Counted from the stretch's first letter, positions 9,691-18,135 are shown. The stretch is DNA of 64,000 nucleotides from Sporosarcina sp. P33 (GCF_002077155.1 NZ_CP015027.1:2272501-2336500); one strand, 5' to 3'. Notes: generated by a model from the letters alone, not told the origin. Translations and numbers: made by a program.

Positions 9691-10750
9691 ACACGGCGCA
9701 AACAGTAAAAGACTGTATGCGTCGTTGAATATCCCGATGCCCGATCACGTTCTCGATTTCAGCGAGAACTGCAATCCCGCAGGACCTCCGCCATCTGTAG
9801 CGGACGCGTGGCCTGACTTGCTGGCAACACTTGCCGGATATCCTGATCCGGACGGGCAGCCATTTTTATCCGCCATTGCCGCCTATCATCATACAGAAGA
9901 GCAACAGGTTCTCGTCGGCAACGGGGCGGCCGAAATACTGTCGCTGCTCGCAGGACGCTATGAAGGCAAACGTGTCATCGTAATCAATCCGACTTTTTCT
10001 GAATATAGGGCTACGCTGGAAGCGAACGGGGCAGAAGTGGTGCAGCTTCAGGCTGTCGAAGCTGATCATTTCCAGCTGCCCATGGAGCAGATTCTGAAAG
10101 CGCTGCCGGAAGCAGATGCAATTTATTTGTGCACGCCGAATAATCCGACGGGGCTGCTGCCGTCAACAGACGTATTATGGACGATCATCAAGGCAGCTGA
10201 ACAGAGTGAGACAGATATCGTGCTTGACGAAGCTTTCATTGACTTTGTGGATGAAAACCGCTCATTTATCAGGTACGCCGCAAGCTGTCCCCGCCTGATG
10301 GTCGTCCGCTCGATGACGAAAATGTATGCAATTCCCGGCATTCGGTTAGGTTATTTAATTGCACATCCCAGACGGATTGAAGCCTTAAAACGCCGAGCCT
10401 CTCATTGGCATGTCAATGGAATCGCTGCGGAAATCGGTGTGCTGTGTCTGCAGGAAGAGGCATATCGGCGCCAGGCAATCGAGCATGCAAGGCAAGAGCG
10501 TCTGAAGATGAAGGAGTTTTTACATTCGCACGGCTGTGAAGTGATTGATTCCGCCGCTAATTATTTGGTCATGAAACCAATATGCGACGCCAATCTGCTG
10601 TACCGGGAGTTATTGGCCCAAGGAATGATCTTGCGCCACTCTGAAAACTTCAAGGGCATGGACGGACGCTGGCTGCGAATTGGAATGAAATCCGAAACGA
10701 TGATGAAAAGGCTGCGGGAGGCGATGGAGACTTGGTTCAAGGAACACTGA
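9677..10750 (+). CDS. cobD: L-threonine-O-3-phosphate decarboxylase
   Basis: A 357-residue PLP-dependent fold-type I aminotransferase-like enzyme that decarboxylates threonine phosphate to aminopropanol phosphate, the substrate used by CbiB. NPTG-type motif CTPNNPTGLL, the aspartate-containing DEAF segment and the PLP lysine in SMTKMYAIPGIRLGY are all visible. The general histidinol-phosphate aminotransferase fold is shared; location between cbiB and cobU makes CobD the best call. It overlaps both neighbours. Confidence 0.9.
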   Translation: MQLPEHGANSKRLYASLNIPMPDHVLDFSENCNPAGPPPSVADAWPDLLATLAGYPDPDGQPFLSAIAAYHHTEEQQVLVGNGAAEILSLLAGRYEGKRVIVINPTFSEYRATLEANGAEVVQLQAVEADHFQLPMEQILKALPEADAIYLCTPNNPTGLLPSTDVLWTIIKAAEQSETDIVLDEAFIDFVDENRSFIRYAASCPRLMVVRSMTKMYAIPGIRLGYLIAHPRRIEALKRRASHWHVNGIAAEIGVLCLQEEAYRRQAIEHARQERLKMKEFLHSHGCEVIDSAANYLVMKPICDANLLYRELLAQGMILRHSENFKGMDGRWLRIGMKSETMMKRLREAMETWFKEH

Positions 10751-11307
10751 CATTTATCAGCGGCGGGGTGCGAAGCGGGAAAAGTGCCTACGCGGAGCAT
10801 CTGCTCGTTAATCAGGCAGCTGGCCGCCTCGTCTATATCGCATCCGGTAAAGCGACCGATGCGGAGATGAAACAAAGGATCGACAAGCACAAGGAAGACC
10901 GCCGCCATGCAAACTGGCAGACGATCGAGCAGCCCGTAAATCTTCATGAAGTTCTGCCGTTACTGCGTTCCGGTGACCTTGTGCTATGGGATTGTCTGAC
11001 AACGTGGCTGGCAAATGAGCTGTACGAAGGATTTGAAGAAGGCCGCCCCTGTGTGCACCGCCCGGGGTGTCTGGAGCAGAAGCAGCAGCGCTTATTACAT
11101 ACCATCAGACAAATGAAAGAAATTGTCAGCCAACTCGTAATTGTTTCCAATGAAGTACTCGACGAATGGCCGCAGTACGAAGAGGAGACCGAGCTGTACC
11201 GGCAGACAATCGGCAGGCTGCATCAAAACATCGTAGAAATAGCGGACACAGCCATCGAAATGGATCATGGCATTCCGATTGTCTGGAAAGGGGCGCCTCT
11301 ATTATGA
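10732..11307 (+). CDS. cobU: Adenosylcobinamide kinase / guanylyltransferase
   Basis: 191 residues. The P-loop GGVRSGKS is at the N-terminus, and a histidine in RIDKHKEDRR occupies the region of the family's guanylylated histidine. A C-terminal VSNEV-type motif is followed by a Gly/Arg-rich helix. The enzyme phosphorylates adenosylcobinamide and converts the phosphate to GDP-cobinamide. I chose the TTG at 10732 because GGGAGG lies upstream and because it keeps the P-loop at its usual distance from the N-terminus. It overlaps cobD by 19 bases, and its stop overlaps the next start (ATGA). Confidence 0.9.
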   Translation: MVQGTLTFISGGVRSGKSAYAEHLLVNQAAGRLVYIASGKATDAEMKQRIDKHKEDRRHANWQTIEQPVNLHEVLPLLRSGDLVLWDCLTTWLANELYEGFEEGRPCVHRPGCLEQKQQRLLHTIRQMKEIVSQLVIVSNEVLDEWPQYEEETELYRQTIGRLHQNIVEIADTAIEMDHGIPIVWKGAPLL

Positions 11308-12122
11308 AAGGTTTAATGGTTGTCGGCACTGCGTCAGACGTCGGCAAAACGATGATCTGCACCGCGTTATGCAGGCTGCTTGCGAATGAAGGTGTCCATG
11401 TAGCACCTTTTAAATCGCAAAACATGTCAGGCTTCACCGAAACATTGCCGGACGGCCGTGAAATCAGCCGGTCGCAGCTGCAGCAGGCAGAAGCCGCGCG
11501 AACAGAACCGGTTGCCGAAATGAACCCCATTTTAATGAAACCTGGAGCGAATTTACAGGCTGACGTATTATTCATGGGTATTCCGGCAGGCGGGACAGAC
11601 GGGCACGTATTTCGTGAAAAGTGGTTCGATAAGGGATTCGATGCCATTCGGCAGGCGCTTAATTATCTGTCCAATCAGTACGATGCGCTCATTATGGAAG
11701 GGGCGGGGAGTACCGCGGAAGTCAATCTGATGGACCGTGAACTGACAAATATGCGTGTGGCGGAATTAGCCGATGTGCCTGTCCTGCTCGTGTCAGATAT
11801 TTCAAAAGGCGGCGCGTTCGCATCGGTCATTGGTACGCTGCAGCTGCTGTCAGAAGAGAGGCGCAGCCGCGTCAAAGCAATAATTATCAATAAATTTTAC
11901 GGCGATGCTTCGTATTTTGAAGAAGGTGTCGCATTCATTGAACAATACACAGGCATCCCGGTCGCAGGTGTCATTCCGGTGCTGGAGAACCACGGAATTC
12001 CGGAAGAAGACATGGACCGCAGAACACAGCCCGCGGCGGCTGGGGTTGATGTCTATGAACAATGGGCAGACCATGTGAAAAAGCATATCAACTGGCCGTT
12101 GATTCAATCCATTTTGGCGTAA
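11304..12122 (+). CDS. Truncated cobyric acid synthase: N-terminal ATPase domain only
   Basis: 272 residues that match only the N-terminal dethiobiotin-synthetase-like domain of CobQ/CbiP. The P-loop GTASDVGKT is at 8-16, followed by APFKSQNM and EMNPILMKP, all family-typical. Full CobQ is about 500 residues and carries a C-terminal class I glutamine amidotransferase domain; here the protein ends with a normal stop and cobS begins 12 bases later, with no glutaminase remnant between them. Without that domain, glutamine-dependent amidation of the corrin ring is not expected. In a salvage operon that regenerates cobyric acid with CbiZ, CobQ is not needed. It may be vestigial or repurposed. Start ATG 11304 overlaps the cobU stop. 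Confidence 0.85.
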   Translation: MKGLMVVGTASDVGKTMICTALCRLLANEGVHVAPFKSQNMSGFTETLPDGREISRSQLQQAEAARTEPVAEMNPILMKPGANLQADVLFMGIPAGGTDGHVFREKWFDKGFDAIRQALNYLSNQYDALIMEGAGSTAEVNLMDRELTNMRVAELADVPVLLVSDISKGGAFASVIGTLQLLSEERRSRVKAIIINKFYGDASYFEEGVAFIEQYTGIPVAGVIPVLENHGIPEEDMDRRTQPAAAGVDVYEQWADHVKKHINWPLIQSILA

Positions 12123-12134
12123 AGGGGCGGGAAG

Positions 12135-12899
12135 ATGAATAGCATTTTATTAGCGCTCCAGTTTTTCACGTCTTTTCCTGTCAATAAAGAACTGCCGCTC
12201 GGGAAGAAAGAAGTGTCCGGCATGTACATCGCGCTGCCGTTCGCAGGCGGCGGAATCGGTTTGCTGCTGGCGGGCGCTGCGTATATCACGGGCGATTTCA
12301 ACAGCTTTCTTGCAGCGGTACTTATTTTGCTGACAGGACTCATCGCAACAGGCGGCCTGCATGCGGACGGTTTTGCAGATCTCGGTGATGCATTCTTTTC
12401 TTATCAGGACCGGGAAAAACGTTTGAAGATTATGGGAGATCCGCAGCTCGGCGCATTCGGCACCTTGTCCTTGCTCATTTTGCTTGGCCTGAAAATCGGT
12501 ATTTTTATGGAGATTCTTCAGCTGGCAAATGGCTGGGTATTACTCGTTGCGGTACCGGTTTTATCACGCGCTGCGCTAGTCGTCTACTTCACACGGACAA
12601 AAACAGCGAAATCAAGCGGAATTGCGCATTTCTTTCAACAGAACTTTCTGCGGGGGCCTATGCTGTTCGCTTCATTTGCTGTCAGTGCAGTGACAATCAT
12701 TTTTGTAAGCGTGTACTATCAGTCATTTCTTCTCATTCCTGTCATGCTGCTCGTCATGACTTTGTCTGTCTGGCTCTATAAACGGTGGACCGTCAAACAT
12801 TTCGGCGGCGCCACGGGAGATCTGTGCGGTGCATTTATTGAAGGAATGGAGGTGCTGCTATGGCTCGTCCTTATCGTTTATTTCTCGTTCGGCATTTAA
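12135..12899 (+). CDS. cobS: Adenosylcobinamide-GDP ribazoletransferase (cobalamin synthase)
   Basis: A 254-residue polytopic membrane protein of the CobS family. It joins GDP-cobinamide with alpha-ribazole (or its phosphate) to close the nucleotide loop. The family motifs GGLHADGFADLGDAF and DPQLGAFG are present, with several hydrophobic helices after them, ending with the ATGDLCGAFIE segment. AGGGGCGGGAAG precedes the ATG. The cobC start lies 40 bases inside its 3' end. Confidence 0.93.
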   Translation: MNSILLALQFFTSFPVNKELPLGKKEVSGMYIALPFAGGGIGLLLAGAAYITGDFNSFLAAVLILLTGLIATGGLHADGFADLGDAFFSYQDREKRLKIMGDPQLGAFGTLSLLILLGLKIGIFMEILQLANGWVLLVAVPVLSRAALVVYFTRTKTAKSSGIAHFFQQNFLRGPMLFASFAVSAVTIIFVSVYYQSFLLIPVMLLVMTLSVWLYKRWTVKHFGGATGDLCGAFIEGMEVLLWLVLIVYFSFGI

Positions 12900-13453
12900 A
12901 GACGGCTGCGAATGAAAGCAGGCAATATTGCGGCTGGACGGATAGTGAGCTCGCATCTGCTGATGGAGAGGCTGTTGAATTCCCGGTTGCTGTCCGCCAT
13001 GTGTTCGGCAGTGATCTGAGCAGAACACGCCAGACCGCTTCGATTTATTTTCCGCAGGCAGAGTACACGGCGGATGCTCGTTTACGCGAGTGCAGCTTCG
13101 GGGATTTTGAAGGGCAGACATATGAGCAATTACAACATGACCCAGACTATCGAAACTGGCTGGATGATCCGTGGCACGTACCGCCGCGCAACGGGGAAAC
13201 GCTCAAACAAGTGAAAGCCCGTGTGCTAAACGCGCTGTCCGAACTGCCGAATGAAGCAGTGGCGGTGACGCACGGCGGCGTGATCCGCGTAGTGCTGGAT
13301 ACATTCGCTCCGCTCAGCCGGTCATTTTGGGAGTGGAACGTACCGAACGGCTCGATCTGGCAGCTCGAATGGGCAGACGAGCAGGAAATGAAGGAGGGGA
13401 AGCGATGCACGTCTTTATCGGAGGTGCCTATAACGGCAAAACGGACTATGTAA
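12860..13453 (+). CDS. cobC: Histidine phosphatase, alpha-ribazole phosphatase type
   Basis: 197 residues of the histidine phosphatase superfamily. The phosphohistidine motif is RHLKT (usual RHGET) near residue 10 and the second catalytic His lies in THGG. In B12 assembly, CobC removes the phosphate from alpha-ribazole phosphate or adenosylcobalamin phosphate. The assignment depends on the operon, because the superfamily has many activities. The ATG at 12860 follows GGAGGT and overlaps cobS by 40 bases. It overlaps the next gene by 49 bases. Confidence 0.82.
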   Translation: MARPYRLFLVRHLKTAANESRQYCGWTDSELASADGEAVEFPVAVRHVFGSDLSRTRQTASIYFPQAEYTADARLRECSFGDFEGQTYEQLQHDPDYRNWLDDPWHVPPRNGETLKQVKARVLNALSELPNEAVAVTHGGVIRVVLDTFAPLSRSFWEWNVPNGSIWQLEWADEQEMKEGKRCTSLSEVPITAKRTM

Positions 13454-13788
13454 GACGTTGGGTTGGCGATACGGCTGCATGTTTCTGTACAATGGAGACA
13501 ACAGCATCCGCAGCTCCCGGCGAATGTCTTGTCATTACGGGTTTGCATGAATGGCTGATGAATACTGCATTGACCGAAACAGAAGCAAGTCAGGCCGTGC
13601 GTGATGTCAGCGGCCCTGACACGGTTTTCATTTTGACAGAGATCGGCCGCGGCATCGTCCCATTAGATGCCGGACAGCGTGAACTGCGCGACCGGTGCGG
13701 CCGTCTGTATCAGCAATTATTTGCTGAGGCGACAGGCGTTACGAGAATTTGGTATGGCATTCCCCACACAATAAAAGGAGTGAAGTGA
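13405..13788 (+). CDS. Small CobU-like P-loop protein
   Basis: 127 residues that look like a shortened second CobU. A P-loop GGAYNGKT lies at the N-terminus and the C-terminal half has EIGRGIVPLDAGQRELRDR, matching CobU's final motif. The middle section, which in the full-length CobU upstream carries the conserved histidine-containing segment, is largely missing. It could therefore be a kinase-only relic or a regulator; it is unlikely to be a full guanylyltransferase. AAGGAGGGG precedes ATG 13405. A related small gene is, as far as I recall, seen in other Bacillales B12 clusters. Confidence 0.7.
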   Translation: MHVFIGGAYNGKTDYVRRWVGDTAACFCTMETTASAAPGECLVITGLHEWLMNTALTETEASQAVRDVSGPDTVFILTEIGRGIVPLDAGQRELRDRCGRLYQQLFAEATGVTRIWYGIPHTIKGVK

Positions 13789-13789
13789 A

Positions 13790-14371
13790 TTGAAAATCTA
13801 CACAAAGACAGGCGATAAAGGCACAACCAGTTTGATCGGCGGGCGCGTGGCGAAAGATGACTTGCGCGTAGAAGCGTACGGCACAATCGATGAACTGAAT
13901 TCATTCATCGGCAAAGCAATGACAGAGCTGGAAAAAGAAAAGTTTGCAGATATCCTGACTGACCTCGAAACCATTCAAAATGAATTATTTGACGGCGGCG
14001 GCGACTTGGCAAACGTCATGAAAGAGCGTCACTATAAGCTGGATGAAGAGCCTATAACCGTTCTGGAACAGCGGATTGACAAATTAATGGAAGAAGCCCC
14101 CGAATTGGAACGGTTCATCCTCCCGGGCGGTTCACCTGCCGCTGCGACTTTACACATCGCACGCACCGTCACACGCCGCGCTGAACGCGTTACAGTAACA
14201 CTGATGAACGCAGCCGACGACGTATCACCGGTGGTGGGCCGATACTTAAACCGCTTATCGGACTACTTATTCGTAGCAGCACGCATCGTCAACGCGCGCC
14301 TCGGGATTCCCGACAATGAATACGTCCGCAGCGCAAAAGTATTCCGCACGAACGACAAAAAAGACAAGTGA
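13790..14371 (+). CDS. pduO: Cob(I)alamin adenosyltransferase, PduO type
   Basis: 193 residues of the PduO/MMAB family, which transfers the adenosyl group of ATP to cob(I)alamin or cobinamide. Characteristic N-terminal YTKTGDKGTTSLIGG and the C-terminal RTVTRRAER and LNRLSDYLFVAAR motifs are all present. The TTG start at 13790 has AAAGGAG upstream, one base after the preceding stop. This is the last gene of the B12 operon, and it supplies the coenzyme form required by IcmF (27355-30612). Confidence 0.95.
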   Translation: MKIYTKTGDKGTTSLIGGRVAKDDLRVEAYGTIDELNSFIGKAMTELEKEKFADILTDLETIQNELFDGGGDLANVMKERHYKLDEEPITVLEQRIDKLMEEAPELERFILPGGSPAAATLHIARTVTRRAERVTVTLMNAADDVSPVVGRYLNRLSDYLFVAARIVNARLGIPDNEYVRSAKVFRTNDKKDK

Positions 14372-14384
14372 ATCACAACAGACA

Positions 14385-14415
14385 GAGGCCGAGGGGAATA
14401 TCCCCGGCCTCTTCA
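14385..14415 (+). terminator. Terminator of the cobalamin operon
   Basis: GAGGCCGAGGGGA pairs with TCCCCGGCCTC across an ATA loop, with one bulged A. The T tract is short. It is 13 bp after the pduO stop. Confidence 0.7.
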
Positions 14416-14479
14416 ATAGTCTTGCGTTGATAGATTTTGGGTGAGCAGTAGTATGCGGGAGGGGGTTGCTTATATGCCT

Positions 14480-15306
14480 AGGTTAAGTGATCAAAGAGTT
14501 GGGCTAAGCGCTCATACATCTGGGTCAAGCGCTCATACATCTGGCCAAGCGCTCATAGAGTCCGGTCAAGCGCTCATACCCCCTGGCTAAGTGATCATAA
14601 AGTCCGGTCAACCGCTCATACTCCCGAGTCAACCGCTCAAACCCCTTGGCCAAGCGATCATAAAGTCCGGCCAACCGCTCATACTCCCGGGTCAAGCGCT
14701 CATACCCCCTGGCCAAGCGATCATAAAGTCCGGCCAACCGCTCATACTCCCGGGTCAACCGCTCATACCCCCCCGGCCAAGCGATCATAAAGTCCGGCCA
14801 AGTGCTCATACTCCCGGGTCAAGCGCTCATACCCCCTGGCCAAGCGATCATAAAGTCCGGCCAACCGCTCATACCCCCTGGCTAAGTGATCATAAAGTCC
14901 GGTCAAGCGCTCATACTCCCGAGTCAACCGCTCAAACCCCCTGGCTAAGCGATCATAAAGTCCGGCCAAGTGCTCATACTCCCGGGTCAAGCGCTCATAC
15001 CCCCTGGCCAAGCGATCATAAAGTCCGGCCAACCGCTCAAACCCCCTGGCTAAGCGATCATAAAGTCCGGCCAAGCGCTCATACTCCCGAGTCAAGCGCT
15101 CATAGCCATTGGCCAAGCGATCATACCCCCCTGGCCAACCGATCATCCCCCTTGGCCAAGCGATCATAAAGTCCGGCCAAGCGCTCATACTCCCGAGTCA
15201 ACCGCTCAAACCCCTTGGCCAAGCGATCATAAAGTCCGGCCAACCGCTCATACTCCCGGGTCAAGCGCCCATACCCCCTGGCCAAGCGATCATAAAGTCC
15301 GGCCAA
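14480..15306 (+). repeat. 21-bp tandem repeat array B (left part)
   Basis: About 39 copies of the 21-bp monomer. Most are organised as 63-bp trimers with three distinguishable monomers: one ends in CTCCCG, one in CCCCCT, and one contains GATCATAAAGTC. The shared core is CAAGCGCTCATA or CAACCGCTCATA. It lies between the converging pduO and adh genes and continues beyond an inserted IS element at 16719-16844. On the - strand it reads as heptads of the type YERLxxx, which I regard as a by-product of the period. Confidence 0.93.
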
Positions 15307-15385
15307 CTGATGTTATTGTAAAAAACGTACACAAGGCTCTCATTATTGTTATAGTGAACCTAACTTAGAAAAGGACGTGTACGGC

Positions 15386-15679
15386 ATGAAAAAACATCGC
15401 TCACCAGAATACAAACGGTATCTCAGTAAGTTGGTAGTGGAAGAAGGCAGAAAAACCACGGAGCTTTCTTACGAAACCGGCGTACCTGTCAGTACAATTA
15501 GACGCTGGGCGGCAACTTATCGGAAAGAGTTGAAAGATCAGTATAAAGAAGAAGGTTTAGAAACGTTTTCCGACATGGAAAAGAAGCTAAGGGAAGCCGA
15601 AAAAGCTATGAAGGATCTGCAGGAGGAAAATGAAATCTTAAAAAAGGCTATGCATGTCTTCGCGAAAGACCAGGCGTAA
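15386..15679 (+). CDS. IS3-family transposase OrfA
   Basis: 97 residues: an N-terminal helix-turn-helix ([14 protein letters not shown]...[13 protein letters not shown]) followed by a leucine-zipper-like coiled coil near the C-terminus, as in OrfA proteins of IS150-like elements. It binds the terminal repeats. A slippery A-AAA-AAG heptamer near 15637 lies close to its 3' end; a -1 shift there continues into the orfB frame and gives the typical OrfAB junction [14 protein letters not shown]. The ATG at 15386 follows AAAGGACG. Confidence 0.88.
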   Translation: MKKHRSPEYKRYLSKLVVEEGRKTTELSYETGVPVSTIRRWAATYRKELKDQYKEEGLETFSDMEKKLREAEKAMKDLQEENEILKKAMHVFAKDQA

Positions 15680-15708
15680 AGTACGAGTTTATTGAAAAGC
15701 ATCAAGGC

Positions 15709-16587
15709 GTGTACTGCGTGACGAAGATGTGCAGGGTACTGGGTGTCTCTCGAAGTGGCTATTATGAGTGGAGACGGCGACCGCTGACCAAGGAATGGCA
15801 GGAGCGGCAGGAGTATAGAGAAGCGGTGAAACAGGATATTTCAATCTCTTACCATCAAAGCCACGGTATTTACGGCAGTCCTCGGATCCATGGAGATTTA
15901 TTGGCGTTGGGATATACGCTGAGCGAGAGCTATGTCGCTTCTTTAATGCGTGAAATGGGCTATTCAGCAAAATTTCCTAAACGGTTTGTGAACACGACGG
16001 ACTCCGACCACGGGCAACCGATTTACCCTAATTTACTGAATCGTCAATTCAATGTAGAAGTGATAAATACCGTGTGGGTGACGGACATCACGTATATTTA
16101 CACGCTGGACGGCTGGTTGTATTTGGCGAGTGTAATGGACCTGTATTCACGCCGTATTGTAGGCTACAGTCTAGGAGAGTCATTGAAAGCTGAGCTGGTG
16201 GTCTCAGCGTTACAGAAGGCGTTGGTCTGCAGACAGCCGCCAAAAGGTTTTCTGCATCATTCGGACAGAGGAAGCCAGTACTGTTCAAAAGAGTATATCC
16301 CGCTCCTTGAGGAGCATAACGCGCAAATCAGTATGAGCAGGAAAGCAGATCCATATGACAATGCCTGTATCGAGTCATTCCACGCAACCACTAAGAAGGA
16401 ATTGATTTACCGCTGGGGCAAGATCGGGCGCGAACAAGCCAAGCAAGAGATTATCTCGTACATTGACGGGTTCTACAATTTGCGAAGAAGGCATTCAAAA
16501 TTGGGATATCTGTCACCCATTGAATTTGAGCTGCAAGAACGTGAGCGCGATCAGAAAAATAGAGCAGAAGAGTCGCTTGTTTTGTGA
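15709..16587 (+). CDS. IS3-family transposase OrfB (DDE integrase domain)
   Basis: 292 residues as an independent frame, but more likely made as an OrfAB fusion by -1 frameshifting from 15386. The N-terminal HTH_21 region ([10 protein letters not shown]) precedes the rve integrase core. The catalytic triad is visible: Asp in VTDITY, Asp in HSDRGSQY and Glu in [10 protein letters not shown]. The frame is intact, so the element may be active. Confidence 0.92.
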   Translation: MYCVTKMCRVLGVSRSGYYEWRRRPLTKEWQERQEYREAVKQDISISYHQSHGIYGSPRIHGDLLALGYTLSESYVASLMREMGYSAKFPKRFVNTTDSDHGQPIYPNLLNRQFNVEVINTVWVTDITYIYTLDGWLYLASVMDLYSRRIVGYSLGESLKAELVVSALQKALVCRQPPKGFLHHSDRGSQYCSKEYIPLLEEHNAQISMSRKADPYDNACIESFHATTKKELIYRWGKIGREQAKQEIISYIDGFYNLRRRHSKLGYLSPIEFELQERERDQKNRAEESLVL

Positions 16588-16718
16588 CCAGATTGACGGT
16601 GAAAGAGAATTATTCCAAAGGAATCATTCTCTTTCACTGTCCGACCAAGCGAAGCGCGGTAGTGGTTGGAGAGTAAAAAGCGCTCAATATTGAGTGTACG
16701 TTTATTGACATAACTCCA

Positions 16719-16844
16719 CAAGCGCTCATACTCCCGAGTCAACCGCTCAAACCCCCGAGTCAACCGCTCATAGCCCCCGGCCAACCGCCCATACTCCCGA
16801 GACAACCGCTCATCCCACCCCGCTCAACCGCTCAATCATCACAC
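16719..16844 (+). repeat. 21-bp tandem repeat array B (right remnant)
   Basis: Six monomers of the same 21-bp family as 14480-15306, now separated from the main array by the IS element. The monomers contain CAAGCGCTCATAC and CAACCGCTCAAAC with CCCGAGT linkers. The array runs right up to the stop codon of adh (- strand), so it abuts a coding end with no terminator between. Confidence 0.9.
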
Positions 16845-18038
16845 CCGAATTACATCATACAGCTCCGAAAATTCTTTTCTGCTTAAAATCTTCGGCACGG
16901 GATACAGCGGATTCGCTTCCGCCGATGCCCGCTTCACCATCAGCGGAATATCCTCCTGAACAATCCCGTTCACCCGGTCAGGAATATTCATCGCGCGGTT
17001 CAGTGCCCGAATTTCACTGATGAATTTCTCTGCCTTCATCCGCTTCGTGTCAGTACGGCTGGTGATTCCGATCAAATCCGCCAGCTCGGAAAGGGGTTCG
17101 TATACACATTCGCCATAGTATTCCAGTACATGCGGTAAAATAATCGCATTCGCGAGTCCGTGCGGCATTTGATAAAACCCGCCGAGCGTGTGTGCGATGG
17201 CGTGCACATTTCCTACATAGGCGCGTGTGAATGCTTTGCCGGCCAGATAGGAAGCCCGCTGCATATTCGCCCGCGACGATAAATTCCCTCCATTGCGGTA
17301 AGCTTCGAATAAATTCGTGAACACGAGCTGCACGGCTTCGCGGCTGTCTTCCCGCGTTTCCTTCGTATTGCTTCTGCCGATATACGCTTCCACTGCGTGC
17401 GTCAGCGCATCCATGCCAGTTGCCGCGGTTATCGCTTTCGGCAGTTTCACGGTCAGCAAGGGATCAAGGACAGCGTAATGGGGAATCAGCGACGTATCAT
17501 TAATCGCATATTTTTCATGCGTCTCACTGTTCGTCACTACCGCTGCGAGCGTCGCTTCACTGCCGGTGCCCGCAGTCGTCGGCACCGCAAAAAGCACAGG
17601 GATCCGTCTGCGGACATGCAGCTGGCCTTTCAATTGAGGAATCTTTTTCTGTGGCCTTGCAATCCGGGCACCGACCGCTTTTGCACAGTCGATCGGAGAA
17701 CCTCCGCCAAACGCAATCAGCGCTTCGCATTCATTCGCGAGATACAGACTGCGCGCTTCCTCGATATTGTGAATGGTCGGGTTCGGCACCGTTTTGTCAT
17801 AGACCAGATAGTTGATGCCAAGTGAATTCAGCCCGACCAGCAATACATCCATCAGACCGAGCTTCGCGATATCGCGGTCTGTCACAATCAGGACACTGCC
17901 AATCCCTAAACTTTTTACTTTTCCGGCTAGGCCTTCCAGACTCCCCAGCCCTTGCAGCAGTTCGGGCTCCCGCCAAGGCAGAAAATTCATTCCCGCCTTA
18001 AAACTTTTCTGAAACAGCCGCGCATATAACCGATACAT
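16839..18038 (-). CDS. Iron-containing alcohol dehydrogenase
   Basis: 399 residues of the group III (Fe-dependent) alcohol dehydrogenase family. The nucleotide-binding motif GGGSPIDCAKAV lies around residue 115, and the metal-site region TGMDALTHAVEAY and the HAIAHTLGGFYQMPHGLANA segment supply the usual Asp and His ligands. The substrate cannot be read from sequence; butanol-type, lactaldehyde-type and other alcohols are possible. I chose ATG 18038, which has AAAGGAG eight bases upstream on the coding strand; a TTG six bases earlier is also open. It is a single-gene unit converging on array B. Confidence 0.87.
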   Translation of the reverse strand: MYRLYARLFQKSFKAGMNFLPWREPELLQGLGSLEGLAGKVKSLGIGSVLIVTDRDIAKLGLMDVLLVGLNSLGINYLVYDKTVPNPTIHNIEEARSLYLANECEALIAFGGGSPIDCAKAVGARIARPQKKIPQLKGQLHVRRRIPVLFAVPTTAGTGSEATLAAVVTNSETHEKYAINDTSLIPHYAVLDPLLTVKLPKAITAATGMDALTHAVEAYIGRSNTKETREDSREAVQLVFTNLFEAYRNGGNLSSRANMQRASYLAGKAFTRAYVGNVHAIAHTLGGFYQMPHGLANAIILPHVLEYYGECVYEPLSELADLIGITSRTDTKRMKAEKFISEIRALNRAMNIPDRVNGIVQEDIPLMVKRASAEANPLYPVPKILSRKEFSELYDVIRV

Positions 18039-18092
18039 AACCAAAACTCCTTTCCCGTGCTCGCGTAATATTACGGAAATGTTAACATAATA

Positions 18093-18121
18093 TTCAGAAG
18101 TCTGCTAATATGGTATATAAT
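18093..18121 (+). promoter_or_regulatory. Possible sigma-A promoter upstream of a small ORF
   Basis: TTCAGA (18093-18098) and a perfect TATAAT (18116-18121) with 17-bp spacing. It would transcribe the stretch holding the 28-codon frame at 18136 and then enter the FadR-box promoter region. The 18039-18429 interval otherwise holds only regulatory sequence. Confidence 0.45.
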
Positions 18122-18135
18122 AAAACGAAAGGGGC

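Larger units (their letters stand above)
15307..16718 (+). mobile_element. IS3-family insertion sequence (IS150-like) inside array B
   Basis: About 1.41 kb with imperfect terminal repeats. TGATGTTATTGTAAAAAACG at 15308 onward matches the reverse complement of the right end at 16694-16718 in 19 of 25 positions, including the inner AAACGTACAC. The flanks show a possible 3-bp CAA duplication (15304-15306 and 16719-16721), which is weak evidence because the host array itself is rich in CAA. It carries overlapping orfA and orfB joined by a probable -1 frameshift. It splits repeat array B. Confidence 0.88.

Noticed and set aside
14591-15169. Proteins of repeated heptads in arrays B and D (both strands)
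   Set aside because: Open frames follow from the 21-bp period; no ribosome sites are seen, and both strands are open.
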